A model generated the notes under the pieces. The model ran no database searches and was not told the DNA's origin. It worked only from the letters and a program-made list of their open reading frames with translations. Source: Verticillium longisporum (taxonomy: Eukaryota; Ascomycota; Sordariomycetes; Glomerellales; Plectosphaerellaceae). From it: a stretch of 64,000 nt of DNA. The translations under genes were made by a program, and so were the position numbers. Position 1 is the first letter of the stretch; every line of letters begins with the position of its first letter. Where the stretch lies: assembly GCA_019188255.1 (NCBI GenBank), contig JAETXT010000003.1:4092001-4156000 (forward strand). Reading direction: 5' to 3'. Shown here in pieces: positions 48,401 through 60,976 of the stretch.

Positions 48401-50648
48401 TAGGTATATACTCCTAGATCTCCTTAATATACTTTACTAGCTCGTTATATATATTATCTAAATAGATTCCGAGATCGTCTATATCTTTAATATAAAGTAG
48501 GAATAGGGTATCCGTCGGGACGATATAGAACGTAATTCTCCTAATTAGCGTTAGAATAGTAATTTCCTCTATCGTAGAAATAGGATTTCCTACTCCGAAT
48601 CTTACTCTAGCCCTTATTCCCTATTTATTAATTATTAAGCTTAATATTAGGGCTATTAGGGCCTTTATTTATAAAGCTCCTATTATAGAAACTAATATTA
48701 CGTTTATATTAGGGATAATACTATATTACGTAGAAGTACTATTAATCTAATATTAAGTAAAGAGCTATTCTATCGGAGCTATTATTTTAGCCTTTAGATT
48801 ATTCCCCTTAATTCTATATTAGAACGATTTATTTACTAGGAAGTATATAATATAAGTATTTATTAGTTCGCTTTCGGGATTAGACTTAAAGGTATCGTCT
48901 ATTCCTAGCTTATTAGAAATAGGATTATCTAATTCCGAGCTCTTAATAGGTTCTATTACTATTAAAAACTAATAATATCCCTTCTACTAATCCCTATATA
49001 CTTCCTATATATATTTCTATTACTCTTTCGAACGTTATTACTCTTTAGGAGAATACTTTATCGATCTATAGTCTCGTTTAGAGTATATCTAGTATTTACG
49101 AATTCTAGATAATTAATAATTATTAATTCTATATACCGATTACTCTCTACGATCTCCCCTTCTACTAGCTTAGCGATATCCGCTCCTATAACGTCTATTA
49201 ATATAGAAGTGCCTAAGCGTTCTAGTATTCTCTTCTACCTTTAATATACTCTTAAGCTATATAGATAGCGTATTAAAAGATCGCTCTAGCTTTATTAATA
49301 TAATCTTTAGCTCTAGGACGCCTTAAACTACTCTTAGAGTATTTATATAGAAATAAATCTCTTCCTTAAATATAGGGCTAAGTACTCTCTAGTATTATTA
49401 AAGCCTATTTAGAAAGATCTAGAGAACTTCTATTTATAGCTTTCCTATATTATTAGCTTCTATTACTATAGAGTAGAACGTTATCGAGCTCTAGTCTATA
49501 TAATACTATATTCTATTAATCTCTAAATTGAATTATTATTTAATCGCTAGGTATATTTAATAGAATCCTATACTCTAATTTATATACTTTAGGAAGAAAG
49601 TTTATATATACTTTAAAAGTATATTTAAAAAGAGTATATAGAGCTATATATAATAGATTTATAATAGTTCGTAAATATCTATAAAGATATATATTTTATC
49701 GTTAAGGATATTATATATCTCCTTAAAGTAATTACTCTCTTTATTCTAGAGTAATGCGAATTACTTAATTATAGCTTTATCGATTAATGAATTTAGTGAT
49801 TCGTATAATAGTAGAATATAGTATTAAGCTAGTAAGTTCTAAATAATATTTAAGGGTAGGGTTTTATTTCTTTATAATTAAAGCGTAATCTCTTATTAAC
49901 TAGATTACTTACTCTATTAATTAGATAACCCTAGAACTAGGGGCTATCGGGGATCTATCCTCCCCGTTTATAGTTTTCGGATTTAGGATAGCTAGGCGTT
50001 CTTTATAGATTACTACTTATCATCCTATTAATCTCGCTATTCCTCTACTCTTTAGAGCATTAAATCCTAGTCGGTAATAATCGATTCCGTTACGTTAGGT
50101 ATCTCTTCCTATAAAAGTATTAGGATTAATCTCTTTAACGTTTTAGCGTTTACTACTCTTAGAAGGGGGATCCTACGCTCTATTAGATATACCTTTAGCG
50201 TTTAAGTAATCGTTATATTATAGGAGTTAAAGTCCTTTTCGGTCTAGCCCTAGAAGTCTTCGATAAACGCTTCTAGGAGGTAAACTCCCTTTATAGTCCT
50301 ATATATATTTATTACTTTAAGGATCTAAGCGCTCTTAAGATCTATAGATACTAAATCTAGTAATCTAGGGAACCGTAATTCTATTCTATTAACGATAAAG
50401 TTAATATCGAGACCTTTCCTAACCTTCTACGTTAAGCGTAATATATTAAGTTCTTCTAGAATACTATTAAACTCCTATTATATCTTTTTAGCGCTCTCTA
50501 GTTCTATTATAGAGCTATTACTATAATCCGAGGAGCATATTATCGCTAATTTTATTAAAGCTCTATTATAGCTAATTAACTATTCCGTAGAGCTTCGTTT
50601 ATCGGGTTTAGTAGCTAGTAATATAGCCTAGGTAGTAATCTTAAGCGT
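45406..50648 (-). pseudogene. Copia polyprotein, RIP-inactivated, copy 2
   Basis: Reverse-strand counterpart of the copy 1 polyprotein: RNase H about 45,560-46,080, reverse transcriptase about 46,430-46,960, integrase about 47,700-48,130, capsid-like part beyond about 49,300. The span is 22 nt shorter than in copies 1 and 3, which is not a multiple of three, so it carries frameshifts besides RIP stops. The terminal stop is at the homologous position. Confidence 0.8.
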
Positions 50649-50883
50649 AGGAGTTTTAAGGTACTCGAAGTAGACGGTACTCCTATAGATTATATAATAG
50701 GGGATTTCCCTATTATTAAGCTCTTATAAGAGTCCTAAAGTATTTAAAGTAAACGGTATTCTTATAATTATTTATAAAGTATAATTAATAAGCTTATATA
50801 TAGCGAATTTGCTATCTATAGGATCGATCTTAACTTCTCTAGCTCTAGCTATTCTATATTATATTAAACGTAATATTAATTAG

Positions 50884-51170
50884 TATTAAGAGGGCTTTAT
50901 TATTTATATAAACCCTAATTTATTACTTTAGCTATGCCTAAGAGCTCTAAATAGGTAGGGTAGGTAATATAAGTCTTATAATATAGTTAATGATCTCTCT
51001 TTAAATTACTACTACCTATATAAGTTAGATATACCTATCTAATTTACTGATTACGTAAGCTATAATTTACGTGCTCCTAAGAGCTATAAATCCTAGCTAT
51101 AGTAATTACTATATCGGTGATCCCCTACCGAGATTACTGCCCTAGGGAATCCCCTAATATTAGTTTAATA
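50884..51170 (-). repeat. LTR of copia copy 2 (5' LTR by element orientation)
   Basis: 287 bp, equal in length to its partner, followed by the TTATA duplication. Confidence 0.88.
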
Positions 51171-51606
51171 TTATAGATCTAGAAATAGCCTATATACCTT
51201 ATCTATACTTAGTCCTTAAAAGTTAATCTATTAGATATAGAGTAATTCCCTTAATCTACTTTTTAAGGTTTTTATAATAATAATATATTTTTATTTTTAA
51301 ATAAAATCATTATTTTCTATTATATAGTAATTCCTATTTAATATTACCTTTAATTATTATAAATAGATATCTTCTAAAATAAACTATACCTCTCTTAGGA
51401 TTAATCTAAATATTTATATTAATTCCTTCTAATAATATTTACTTCTATTCTTATCGAAAACTATATTATTCTATAATTAAAAGTTAAAGCTATTAAGATC
51501 TTCGATCTACTCCTCTATCTAGTACCTCCTTCTCGAGATATAACGATTTCTATCTCTCTTTTCCTTTTATATCCTTTTATCTATTTATCTCTCTATTATC
51601 CCTTTA
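51171..51606. other. AT-rich spacer between copia copies 2 and 4
   Basis: No gene, LTR or pol segment recognised. It keeps some CT-rich words near its end. This was the target DNA of copy 2 on one side and copy 4 on the other. Confidence 0.5.
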
Positions 51607-51895
51607 TATTAAGAGGGCTTTACTACTTATATAAACCCTAATTCATTACTTTAGCTATACCTAAGAGCTCTAAATAGATAGGGTAGGTAATATAAGACTT
51701 ATAATAATTATTAATACTATCTCTCTAAATTACTACTACCTATATAAATTAGATATACCTATCTAATTTACCGATTACGTAAGCTATAAATTACGTACTC
51801 CTAAGAGCTATAAATCCTAGCCCTAGTAATTACTATATCGGTACATCCTATATAGTAATTACCGACCTAAATAATCCCCTAATATTAGTTTAATA
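51607..51895 (-). repeat. LTR of copia copy 4
   Basis: 289-bp reverse LTR; the left flank CTTTA (51602-51606) should reappear beyond the window if the element is complete. Confidence 0.87.
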
Positions 51896-52806
51896 CTAGC
51901 TATCTTTTCTTTATAGATAGGATTACTTAAGGGACTAATATTAGGCTCTATTACCTAGGTTAATAGCTATTCTAATACGCTTATAATCCTCTAGTCTCTA
52001 GCGTATTAGATCTACTATCCTAATCTATAAAATGAATAAATAAATAAATAAATAAGTAATAATAGGAGAATAATAGATAGAATAAGGAAAAATATAGCTT
52101 AATACTACTATTCCTATAGATACTAGATCCCTTAGTCCCTAGCTCTATAGATTAGCTAAACTAGCTATTAAATAGCTCTCTAAGGAAACGAATTAAATTA
52201 TAATTAAATAATAGGAATAGGCTTTTAAACCCTTTAATAAAGGAAATAAATAGTAATTAAATAGTATAATAGTTAATTAAATAGTACTCTTATAATAGCT
52301 AAATACGGGCTCCTAAAGTCTCTAAATCGCTAGTATACTAATAGAGGGTAGAAGAATAATTATTATTACCCCTTTTATTAGCTTTCTCGATAGGAATAAT
52401 AGAATTAAACTACCTTTAATAAGAATAATAGAATTAAACTACTTAAATAGAATTAATAGATCCTATTAAGCTAGTTTAGTAAATACTATACTTTATAGAT
52501 CTATATATTTAGTTAGTAAATTATAGTAATTCTATTCCTTTTATTTTTCCTTTTCTTTATAACGATTCTTTATTTTAAGATTAATTAGCCTAATCTATTA
52601 TTTTAGAGCTTCGACGATTATTAAATCCCCTTTTTTATTATTCTCTTTCTCTCTCTCTTTCTCTCTCTCTCTTTCTCGATAATACCTCTTAAACGTAAAG
52701 CCTTTACGCCTATTACCCCTTCTATTAAGAGAGTAGCTAAATATAAGAATATAATTAATATTAATTATAGAAGCTATTAATCCTAGTATATAGTATATAT
52801 ATATAG

Positions 52807-53095
52807 TATTGAATTAATATTAGGGGATTACCTAGGTCAATAATTATTATATAGGATTTACCGATATAGTAATTACTAGGGCTAGGATTTATAGCTCTTA
52901 GGAGTACGTAATTTATAGCTTATATAATTAGTAAATTAGATAGGTATATCTAATTTACATAGGTAGTAGTAATTTAGAGAGATAGAATTATTAATAATTA
53001 TAACCTATATATTACCTACCTTACCGATTTAGAGCTCTTAGGTATAATTAAAGTAATGAATTAGGGTTTATATAAGTAGTAAAGCCCTCTTAATA
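52807..53095 (+). repeat. 5' LTR of copia copy 3
   Basis: 289 bp, begins TATTGAATTAATATT and ends CCTCTTAATA. Confidence 0.88.
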
Positions 53096-55152
53096 CTAAT
53101 TAGTATTATATTTAACGTAATATAGAATAGCTAGAGCTAGAGAAGTTAGGATCGATCCTATAGATAGTAAATTCGCTATACGTAAGCTTATCGGTTATAC
53201 TTTATAAGTAATCGTAAGAGTACCGTTTACTTTAAGTACTTTAGGACTCTTATAAGAGCTTAGTAATAGGGAAATCCTATTATATAATCTATAAGAGTAC
53301 TATCTACTTCGAGTACCTTAGGACTCCTATACCTAAGATTACTACCTAGGCTATATTACTAGCTATTAAACCCGATAAACGAAGCTCTATAGAATAGTTA
53401 ATTAGCTATAATAGAGCTTTAATAAAATTAATAATAATAAGCTCCTCGGATTATAGTAATAGCTCTATAATAGAGCTAGAGAGCGCTAAAAAGATATAAT
53501 AGGAGTTCGATAATATTCTAGAAGAATTTAGTATATTATACTTAACGTAGAAGGTTAAGAAGGGTCTCGATATTAACTTTATCGTTTATAGAGTAGAATT
53601 ACGGTTCCCTAGATTACTAGATTCAGTATCTATAGATCTTAAGAGCACCTAGATCCTTAAAGTAATAAGCGTATACGGGACTATAAAAGGAGTTTATTTC
53701 TTAGAAGCGTTTATCGAAGACTTCTAGGGCTAGACCGAAGAGGACTTTAACTCCTATAATATAACGATTACTTAAGCGCTAAAGGTATATCTAATAGAGC
53801 GTAGGATCCCTTTTCTAGGAGTAATAAACGCTAAGACGTCGAAGAGATTAATCTTAATACTTTTATAGGAAGAGATACCCGATATAATAGAGTCGATTAT
53901 TACCGATTAAGATTTAATACTCTAAAGAGTAGAGGAATAGCGAGATTAATAGGACGACGAGCAATAACTTATAGGGAACGCTTAGCTATTCTAAATCCGA
54001 AAACTATAAATAAGGAGGATAGATCCCTAATAGCCCCTAGTTCTAGGGTTATTTAATTAATAGAGTAAATAATCTAATTAATAAGAGATTATACTTTAAT
54101 TATAAAGAAATAAGACTTTATTCTTAAATATTACTTAGAACTTATTAGCTTAGTACTATACTCTATTATTATATAAATCGGTAAATTTATTAATTAATAG
54201 AGCTATAATTAAGTAATTCGCATTACTCTAGAATAAGGAAAATAATTACTCTAAAGAGATATATAATATCCTTAATAATAAAATATATATCTTTATAGAC
54301 GTTTATAAACTATTATAAATCCGCTATATATAGCTCTATATACTCTTCCCGAATATATTTTTAAGGTATATATAAACTTTCTTCCTAAAGTATATAAACC
54401 GGAGTATAGGACTCTATTAAATATATTTAGCGATTAAATAATAGTTCGATTTAGAGATTAATAGAATATAATATTATATAGACTAGAGCTCGATAACGTT
54501 TTACTTTATAATAATAGAAGTTAATAATATAAGAAAGCTACGAATAGAAGTTCTCTAGATCCTTCTAAATAAGCTTTAATAATATTAGAGAATACTTAGC
54601 CCTATATTTAAGGAAGAGACTTATCTCTATATAAATACTCTAAAAGCGGTTTAAAGCGTCCTAGAGCTAAAGATTATATTAATAAAGCTAGAGCGATCTT
54701 TTAATATACTATCTATATAGCTTAAGAGTATATTAAAAGTAGAGGAGAATACTAGAATACCTAAGTACTTCTATACTAATAGACGTTATAGGAGTAGATA
54801 TTACTAGGCTAATAGAAAGGGAGATCATAAAGAGTAATTAATATATAGAATTAATAATTATTAGCTATTTAGAATTCGTAAATATTAGATATATTCTAAA
54901 TAAGACTATAGATCGATCAAGTATTCTCTTAAGGAGTAATAATATTCGAAAGAATAATAGAAACGTATATAGGAAGCGTATAGAGATTAGCGGAAAGGAT
55001 ATTATTAGTTTTTAATAATAATAGAACCTATTAAGAGCTCGGAATTAGATAATCCTACTTCCGATAAGCTAGGAGTAGACGATACCTTTAAGTCTAATCC
55101 TAAGAGCGAATTAATAAATACTTATATTATATACTTCTTAGTAAATGAGTTA

Positions 55153-55202
55153 ACGTAATCCACAAGCGAGTGGTTCACCCATGCGAGTGGTTCACTTCAC
55201 CC
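55153..55202. repeat. Terminal inverted repeat, left
   Basis: Pairs with 56961-57010 with 48 of 50 positions identical. Confidence 0.93.
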
Positions 55203-55259
55203 CGACCCGACAAACATTCCGAGGAAAACCTCAACCCAAACGCCGTAAATCAATTAAAA

Positions 55260-56912
55260 TCACTCCTCCTCGTCTTTTGCAGACGATGAGATAGCTACCT
55301 GACAAGTTCTCGCGTTGTGGCCGGTCTTCCCGCATACGCTACAGCATCGTTTCTTCGGCTGGGACCACGACGCGGGACCCGGGTTCTGCAGCGTTTCCTC
55401 TTTTATCTGGATATCTACTTCCTTCTGAGCAATCTTGTCCTGTCCCTCGCCTACAGCCATGCTTCCTCCTTCCCGGAGACGTAGCTTTTGGCCCTCCGGC
55501 GTCGGCTTAGTGTAGCATTTTCCTCTCGAAGGATCATAACCTCTGACTTCAAAAGAGCGATCTGGTGCATAACACCCCGCGTCCCCTTCGCAAGATAGTC
55601 AACAGCATCTAAAATTGACGTTGGGGAGCTTCCCTGGTGGCGTGAGATTCGCCCTTTGATGAAGTCAGTCTGGGAACCTGCCTCGAGCAGGTTAGTGGGC
55701 GTCTTAGAGACCCAAGAATCACGCTCCCCGTGGGACGTCCCCGGAGGCGTCGTCGTCCTCAACCTCACATCCAGCTTTGACAGGACTGTTTCCGGGTTAT
55801 GGGGGACAAGCCCCGCTCCTCGAAAGCCTCCCTGGATGTTTTTCTGTCATTGCTTGCTGAAATGCAGCCGAAAACGCCGGGAAGAAGTCCTCTTTGCTGA
55901 TGTGCGTTGTACCCGCCCTCATCCTATCCTCGATTTGCCGACCGTATGCTTTCTTTAGTGGGCCAAAACACCCAACATCGAGAGGCTGGAGTAGATGTGA
56001 CGAATGAGGAGGCATACAGAGTGTGATGATGTTGTTCTCCTTGCAGTAGAGTTCGAAGTCGACCGAGTGGTGACTTTCGTGGCCATCCAGGATCAGTAGG
56101 CGATAACCGCCCGAAGTACGGGACTTTGTATGCCTGTCAAAATGCCGAATCCATTCCAGACCAATATCATTCGTCGTCCAGCCGTTTGGAGATGTTGCGA
56201 TTCTCCAGTCGCGAGAAATCGCGTCGTCCTGGTACCAGCTCGAGAGGTGGTACTTGCCCGAAACCACGATGAACGGCGGGACGGAGAAACCCAACGCGCC
56301 AACGCCCTGGATCACCGTAACCCATTCCCGGTTGCCTGGCTGCCTCATCTTCACATTGGACCGTCTTTCCGAACTGGTCACGACCATTCCGTTGGCGATA
56401 ACGCCCATCTGGAAGCCGGTCTCGTCAAAGTTGTACATGTCAGCCTCTTGGATGCCGTACTTGGCGATCATGTTATGCACGAGGCGGAACCACGCGTTTA
56501 TCGCGTCCGGATCTTCGCATTGGGCCCTCTTGTAGTCGTACTTGCGAAAGAAACGCGTCCGGAGCTCTGGTTGCCGTTTGACGAAGTTTGCGGCCCAGTT
56601 CTTCCCGACGCGTGGCGCGTCACGGTCGGCAAGCAGGCGATTCGCCATATCTCCGACCTCACCCAACCGGGGAGGGTAAGATCGCGCATCTAGGTCAAGG
56701 ATATATTCGACAATAGTTTTCTCTTCTAGTACTGTTAATTTGGCAGAATTGGGCGGGCTTTCGCGTCGGGAGGGTTTGCCCTTCTGGCGTCGGAGGAGCG
56801 TCGTTAAGGGGACGGTGTAGATCCTCGCAGCACTCCGGGCGCTTAGGTTCGGGTCATTGTCCATAGCTTGGATAGCAAGGAATAATTGACCTTCTTTTGA
56901 AAGAGTCTCCAT
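55260..56912 (-). pseudogene. Fot1/pogo-like transposase, broken by two frameshifts
   Basis: The first 371-codon segment (55797..56912) holds a psq-type helix-turn-helix (about residues 1-55), a CENP-B-type DNA-binding region (about 60-145) and a DDE domain with Asp163 (NFDETGF), Asp276 (LILDGHES) and Asp312 (LQPLDVGCF), a D-D-35-D spacing. Homologous coding then continues in a second frame (a coiled, charged linker) and a third, which ends with the zinc knuckle CSVCGKTGHNARTC. The shifts lie at a T5 run (55839-55843) and a T4 run (55486-55489) on the given strand. Apart from these the gene is intact, with all catalytic residues present. Full length would be about 550 residues, normal for the family. 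Confidence 0.9.
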
Positions 56913-56960
56913 CGCGGGCGGAGGTGGAATCTGTAGAATTCAGGTGTAGGTCGTGGGCCC

Positions 56961-57010
56961 GGGCGAAGTGAACCACTCGCTTGGGTGAACCACTCGCTTG
57001 TGGATTACGT
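56961..57010. repeat. Terminal inverted repeat, right
   Basis: Reverse complement of the left terminus, followed by TA. Confidence 0.93.
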
Positions 57011-60000
57011 TATTCTAATATAGAATTAGGGGGAGTAATCCGAAAGCTAAAATAATAGCTCCGATAGAATAGCTCTTTATTTAATATTAGATTAATAGTA
57101 CTTCTATATAGTATAGTATTATCCTTAATATAGGTATAATATTAATTTCTATAATAGGAGCTTTATAAATAAGGGCCCTAATAGCCCTAATATTAAGCTT
57201 AATAGTTAATAAATAGGGAATAGGGGCTAGAGTAAGATTCGGAGTAGGAAATCCTATTTCTATAATAGAGGAGATTACTATTCTAATACTAATTAGGAGA
57301 ATTACGTTCTATATCGTCCTAATAAATACCCTATTCCTACTTTATATTAAGGATATAAACGATCTCGGAATCTATTTAGATAATATATATAATAAGCTAG
57401 TAAAGTATATTAAGGAGATCTAGGAGCGTATACCTATTTTTCATAAATAGGGCTATTTATAGTTCTTCTTAGATATAAAGACCTATATTAGCTCTAGGAT
57501 TATATATATAATAGGGATAGAGAGTAATAGAGTAGCGTTTCTAATAGAAGTAGAGCTCCGATATATTTATAAATAATTTAATTATCTATTTATAGAGAAG
57601 CTATAGAACCTATTTTAGAGAGTAGACTAGGACGTAAATCGGGATGCTCTAGAGCTAATAAACCGCTTCTACTACTATTATTAGATTAAAGGGAAGTCTC
57701 CGTAACGCTTTAAATTTACTTTAAAGTTAGATATCGACTTTAATTACGAGATTTTAATCGATATTATATACTTAAATAGAAAGCCTATTCTTTATATAAT
57801 TAATATAAATATAGGATTCTAGTCTATAACTTTTATTCCTAATTTTATAGTTTATATAATATAGGAAGCTCTTAAGAGGTATTAATTAGATATATACTTT
57901 AGGCCTCTAGATATTATAACTATTAACGCTAGAACGAACTTTACCTCTATAGAGTTTAGGGTAGAAGTACGCCTCCTAGGTATAACCTACTATTAGATCT
58001 CTATAGAGGCCTATTAGTTAATCGGCAAGGTTAAGAGCTACTATAAGCTAATATATAGAGCGTACGAGATCTTAAAGGCAGAGTCTCGTAATACGAGCCT
58101 AGAATCGCTACTTTAAGGAGCTATAAAGGTAATAAACGATATTACTAGGCTTAATAGATTAATACCTATATTACTCGTATTCGGGGCGATACTTAGGATT
58201 ACTACTAACTTAGCGCTTACTATAACCTAAGCGTAGTACGCTAAAGTAGTTAATAAAGCGATAGCGGAGCTTTAGCGAATAATCGCTAAGCGGAAAGTTA
58301 ATAATACTCTTAATATCTATAATAGACTAAATACTAAATAATTACTATTAAGATCGCTAGAGCTAGGAAGCGACGTTCTTATATTCTAAGAGTAGGAGAA
58401 ATAGACTAATCCCTATAAGGTTATATCGGTTTCTAATATAGCGGTTATAATCGAAATAGTTAATAGCTTAATAGAGTTTAGAGGAATATATATTAAGCTA
58501 TATAATAGATCGCTAAATTAATAAGCTAAGGAGATAATAGTAGTTCGAATTCTAGAGACCCTAGAACTATTTAAGTATTTAGAGCTAATTCTACTACGAC
58601 GATATAGGAGACCTAGGAAGTTAATAAACGCTACGAATCTATTATAGGCGGCTTTTATAGATTATAAGAATAGTACGATTAGGACTTTATAGATTAAGCG
58701 CTAATTTATTATTAAAAAGGAATAGTAGGGGTATAACTTAATTATTTAATTATATAATAAAAATAGAATAACGACCCCTAGGAAGCTATTTAAATAGTCC
58801 GATTAGGAGGAAATCGACTTACTCCTAGTAGCTAGAGTAATTATATTAATTAGGAGATCCGCATTTCCTAGTACTAAGATCTTTAGATACTAGCTTATAA
58901 GAGAAGTAAAAGGCCTCCCTTAAGCCTTATATAAGAAGTTAAGACTAATAGTTTAGGGATATAGTAACTAAGAGAAGATAACCCTATTAATATAATCGCC
59001 TACGATTATATACTATAGTTAACGACTAATCCTAGTAATTACTTTAATATTATAGTAACGTAGCTATTAATTAATGCTCTATAATATTAGTTAAGCCTAT
59101 ACTTAGAGCGCTATAGATCTATTACGTAACGTTCTCCTATATATTCCCAAAGAGCTATAATATAGATACCCCGACGGAATCGTCTTCTATATTATAAAGC
59201 CGCTCTATAGTATCGTAGAGTTAGGTCTCTATTAATTTATAACCTATTAGCGTTATTATAGAGAGCGCCTAAACGCTATTCTAATAGGCTACGATCTATA
59301 TTTACTTCTAACTAGAGCTAGAGAGAGCTTTGGACTAATCGGAATATAGATTAACGATACCCTTAACCTCAGAGAGCCTACGTTTATATAAAAGGAATAA
59401 ATAGAGCTCGAAAGCGCTAGCTTCTAGGTAAAGCCTACTTCCGTCCTTAATATAGGATCTAATAGCGTCTTTAATAGCTATATTATTAAAGTTAGAACTA
59501 AAGATTTTACGATTTAATAGAAAGGCTAAAGTAATCGCCTAGAGCTAGTAACCCTAGGGATAATAAGCTTAGAGTAGGAATATATCGCTTAGAGAGCTTA
59601 TAGTATTTATATTACTTTAATTTATTAATTAGAAATAGCCTTCGATTTCTCTATTATAGCCTAAGCTAAGAACCTATAAAAGGACGACTTTAAATAGCTT
59701 AATACACGTATATAATAGTAGATCGCTAATATAGGCCGTAGCCTAAATTATATATACTTAGATCTCTTAATAGCTTAACTTTATATATTCATTAATAGCT
59801 CCTTCGCTAATAATAAGGACCTAAGTTTATAGATCGGATTTATTATCCTCTTTAATAATAAACGTTCCTACGATTAAGAGAATACCTTTATAGTATATAA
59901 TAATATCCTCTATTAATAATCTATTAAATATAAATAGGTTATATATTTAATTCTAATTAATAAGATCTATAGGATAATTAGCGGCTTCGATATAGCTTAT

Positions 60001-60500
60001 ATCCTTAAATAGATACTCTAAGAGATCTATAAACGCTTAGAATTACCGCTCCTATAGATAATTATCTATACCGATAGCTACTCGCTCTATTAATACTTAA
60101 TTTAATTAAACGTAATAATAGAGAAATGCTTAATAATAGATCTTATAGTATTATAATAAAGCTATAAAGAATATAAAATCGACGAAATTCGTTAGATCGC
60201 TAGAGGCGATAACCCTATAGATTTAATAATTAAGGGAGCGCTAAACTAAGTACTAGAAGCGCTAATAAGCTCTAATAAAGTTATAATTAGGATTAAAGGA
60301 TAAATTAAATATTAAGAAAAGAATAATTAAGGGGTAAAAGTAATTAATATTAGTAAAAATATAATAAAGCCTAAAAACGAGTACCCTAGAAGTAAAAATA
60401 ACGACTCTACGATTAGTAAAATAGTAAAGTAACCGTTCTATAAAGCGGACTAGGCCTCGGAATCCGAAGAATCCGAGTTTAACTACTCTAGCGAGTCCTA

Positions 60501-60976
60501 TGTTACGACCTGGCAGCTTCCGAAGAGGGGAACGCTGTCAGAGGGTTAGGGTTGCTGTTAGCAGAAGCTTAGGTTGTGACTCTGAGACGATGTGGTGTCG
60601 TAAGGCGTTGCGCACTCGTTACAATGAATACAAGGTAAGACTTAGATTGATCACTGTCGTGAGAAAGAATGTATCTACAAGTACAGAATGCCCGTCCTTA
60701 TATACCCGTTCATCCTGTCCTTGTTGTTTGGGTGGTGAGCTCATGTTGGATGGCTCACTTGTTAGTCGTTGGTGATCCATGATGTTAGGATCACGGTATG
60801 TTATCTTGTGAGCCAGCCCCTGGCTCACTGTTATGTCCCTAGTGAGCGAATCGGCTCACTATTATGTCTGGGTGAGCCATCACGTGCTCTGCCTGGTGGG
60901 TCCGCTTCTTATCTTATCGTGTCTCCCGATCGCGGGGTCGTCAACTCGCGGCCACCCTGCTTCCTTGGTTGTTACA
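60501..60976. repeat. Solo LTR of a different retrotransposon family, not RIP-mutated
   Basis: 476 bp beginning TGTTACGACC and ending GGTTGTTACA, flanked by the perfect duplication TCCTA (60496-60500 and 60977-60981). It has intact TG...CA ends, an internal TTATATA box near 60,697, and a cluster of GTGAGCC/GGCTCAC words (60,728-60,885). Removal restores the uninterrupted sequence of copy 1 near 41,345. The TGTTAC/GTTACA ends are typical of Ty3/gypsy LTRs, but with no internal region the superfamily is inference. Confidence 0.88.

Larger units (their letters stand above)
43680..51170 (-). mobile_element. Ty1/copia LTR retrotransposon, copy 2, RIP-degraded
   Basis: Complete 7,491-bp element in reverse orientation, LTRs 43680-43966 and 50884-51170 (287 bp each), flanked by the duplication TTATA (43675-43679 and 51171-51175). 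Same family as copy 1. Unlike copies 1 and 3 its coding frame also has small indels. Together with copy 1 it forms an inverted pair with about 630 bp between. Confidence 0.93.
55153..57010 (-). mobile_element. Fot1/pogo-like DNA transposon (Tc1/mariner group), not RIP-mutated
   Basis: 1,858-bp element with 50-bp terminal inverted repeats differing at two positions (55153-55202 and 56961-57010, starting ACGTAATCCACAAGCGAG), flanked by TA on both sides (55151-55152 and 57011-57012). Each terminal repeat contains two direct copies of GCGAGTGGTTCAC, probable transposase-binding sites. The GC-balanced sequence stands out inside RIP-mutated copia DNA, so it arrived after RIP had acted there. It carries one transposase gene on the minus strand. 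Confidence 0.95.
53329..60453 (+). pseudogene. Copia polyprotein, RIP-inactivated and interrupted, copy 3
   Basis: Same frame as copy 1. The DNA transposon plus one TA removes 1,860 bp, and the rest is exactly 1,754 codons before a TAG, identical to copy 1. Integrase about 57,740-58,150, reverse transcriptase about 58,900-59,420, RNase H about 59,770-60,310. The candidate first codon is ATA. Stops are of RIP type throughout. Confidence 0.83.
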
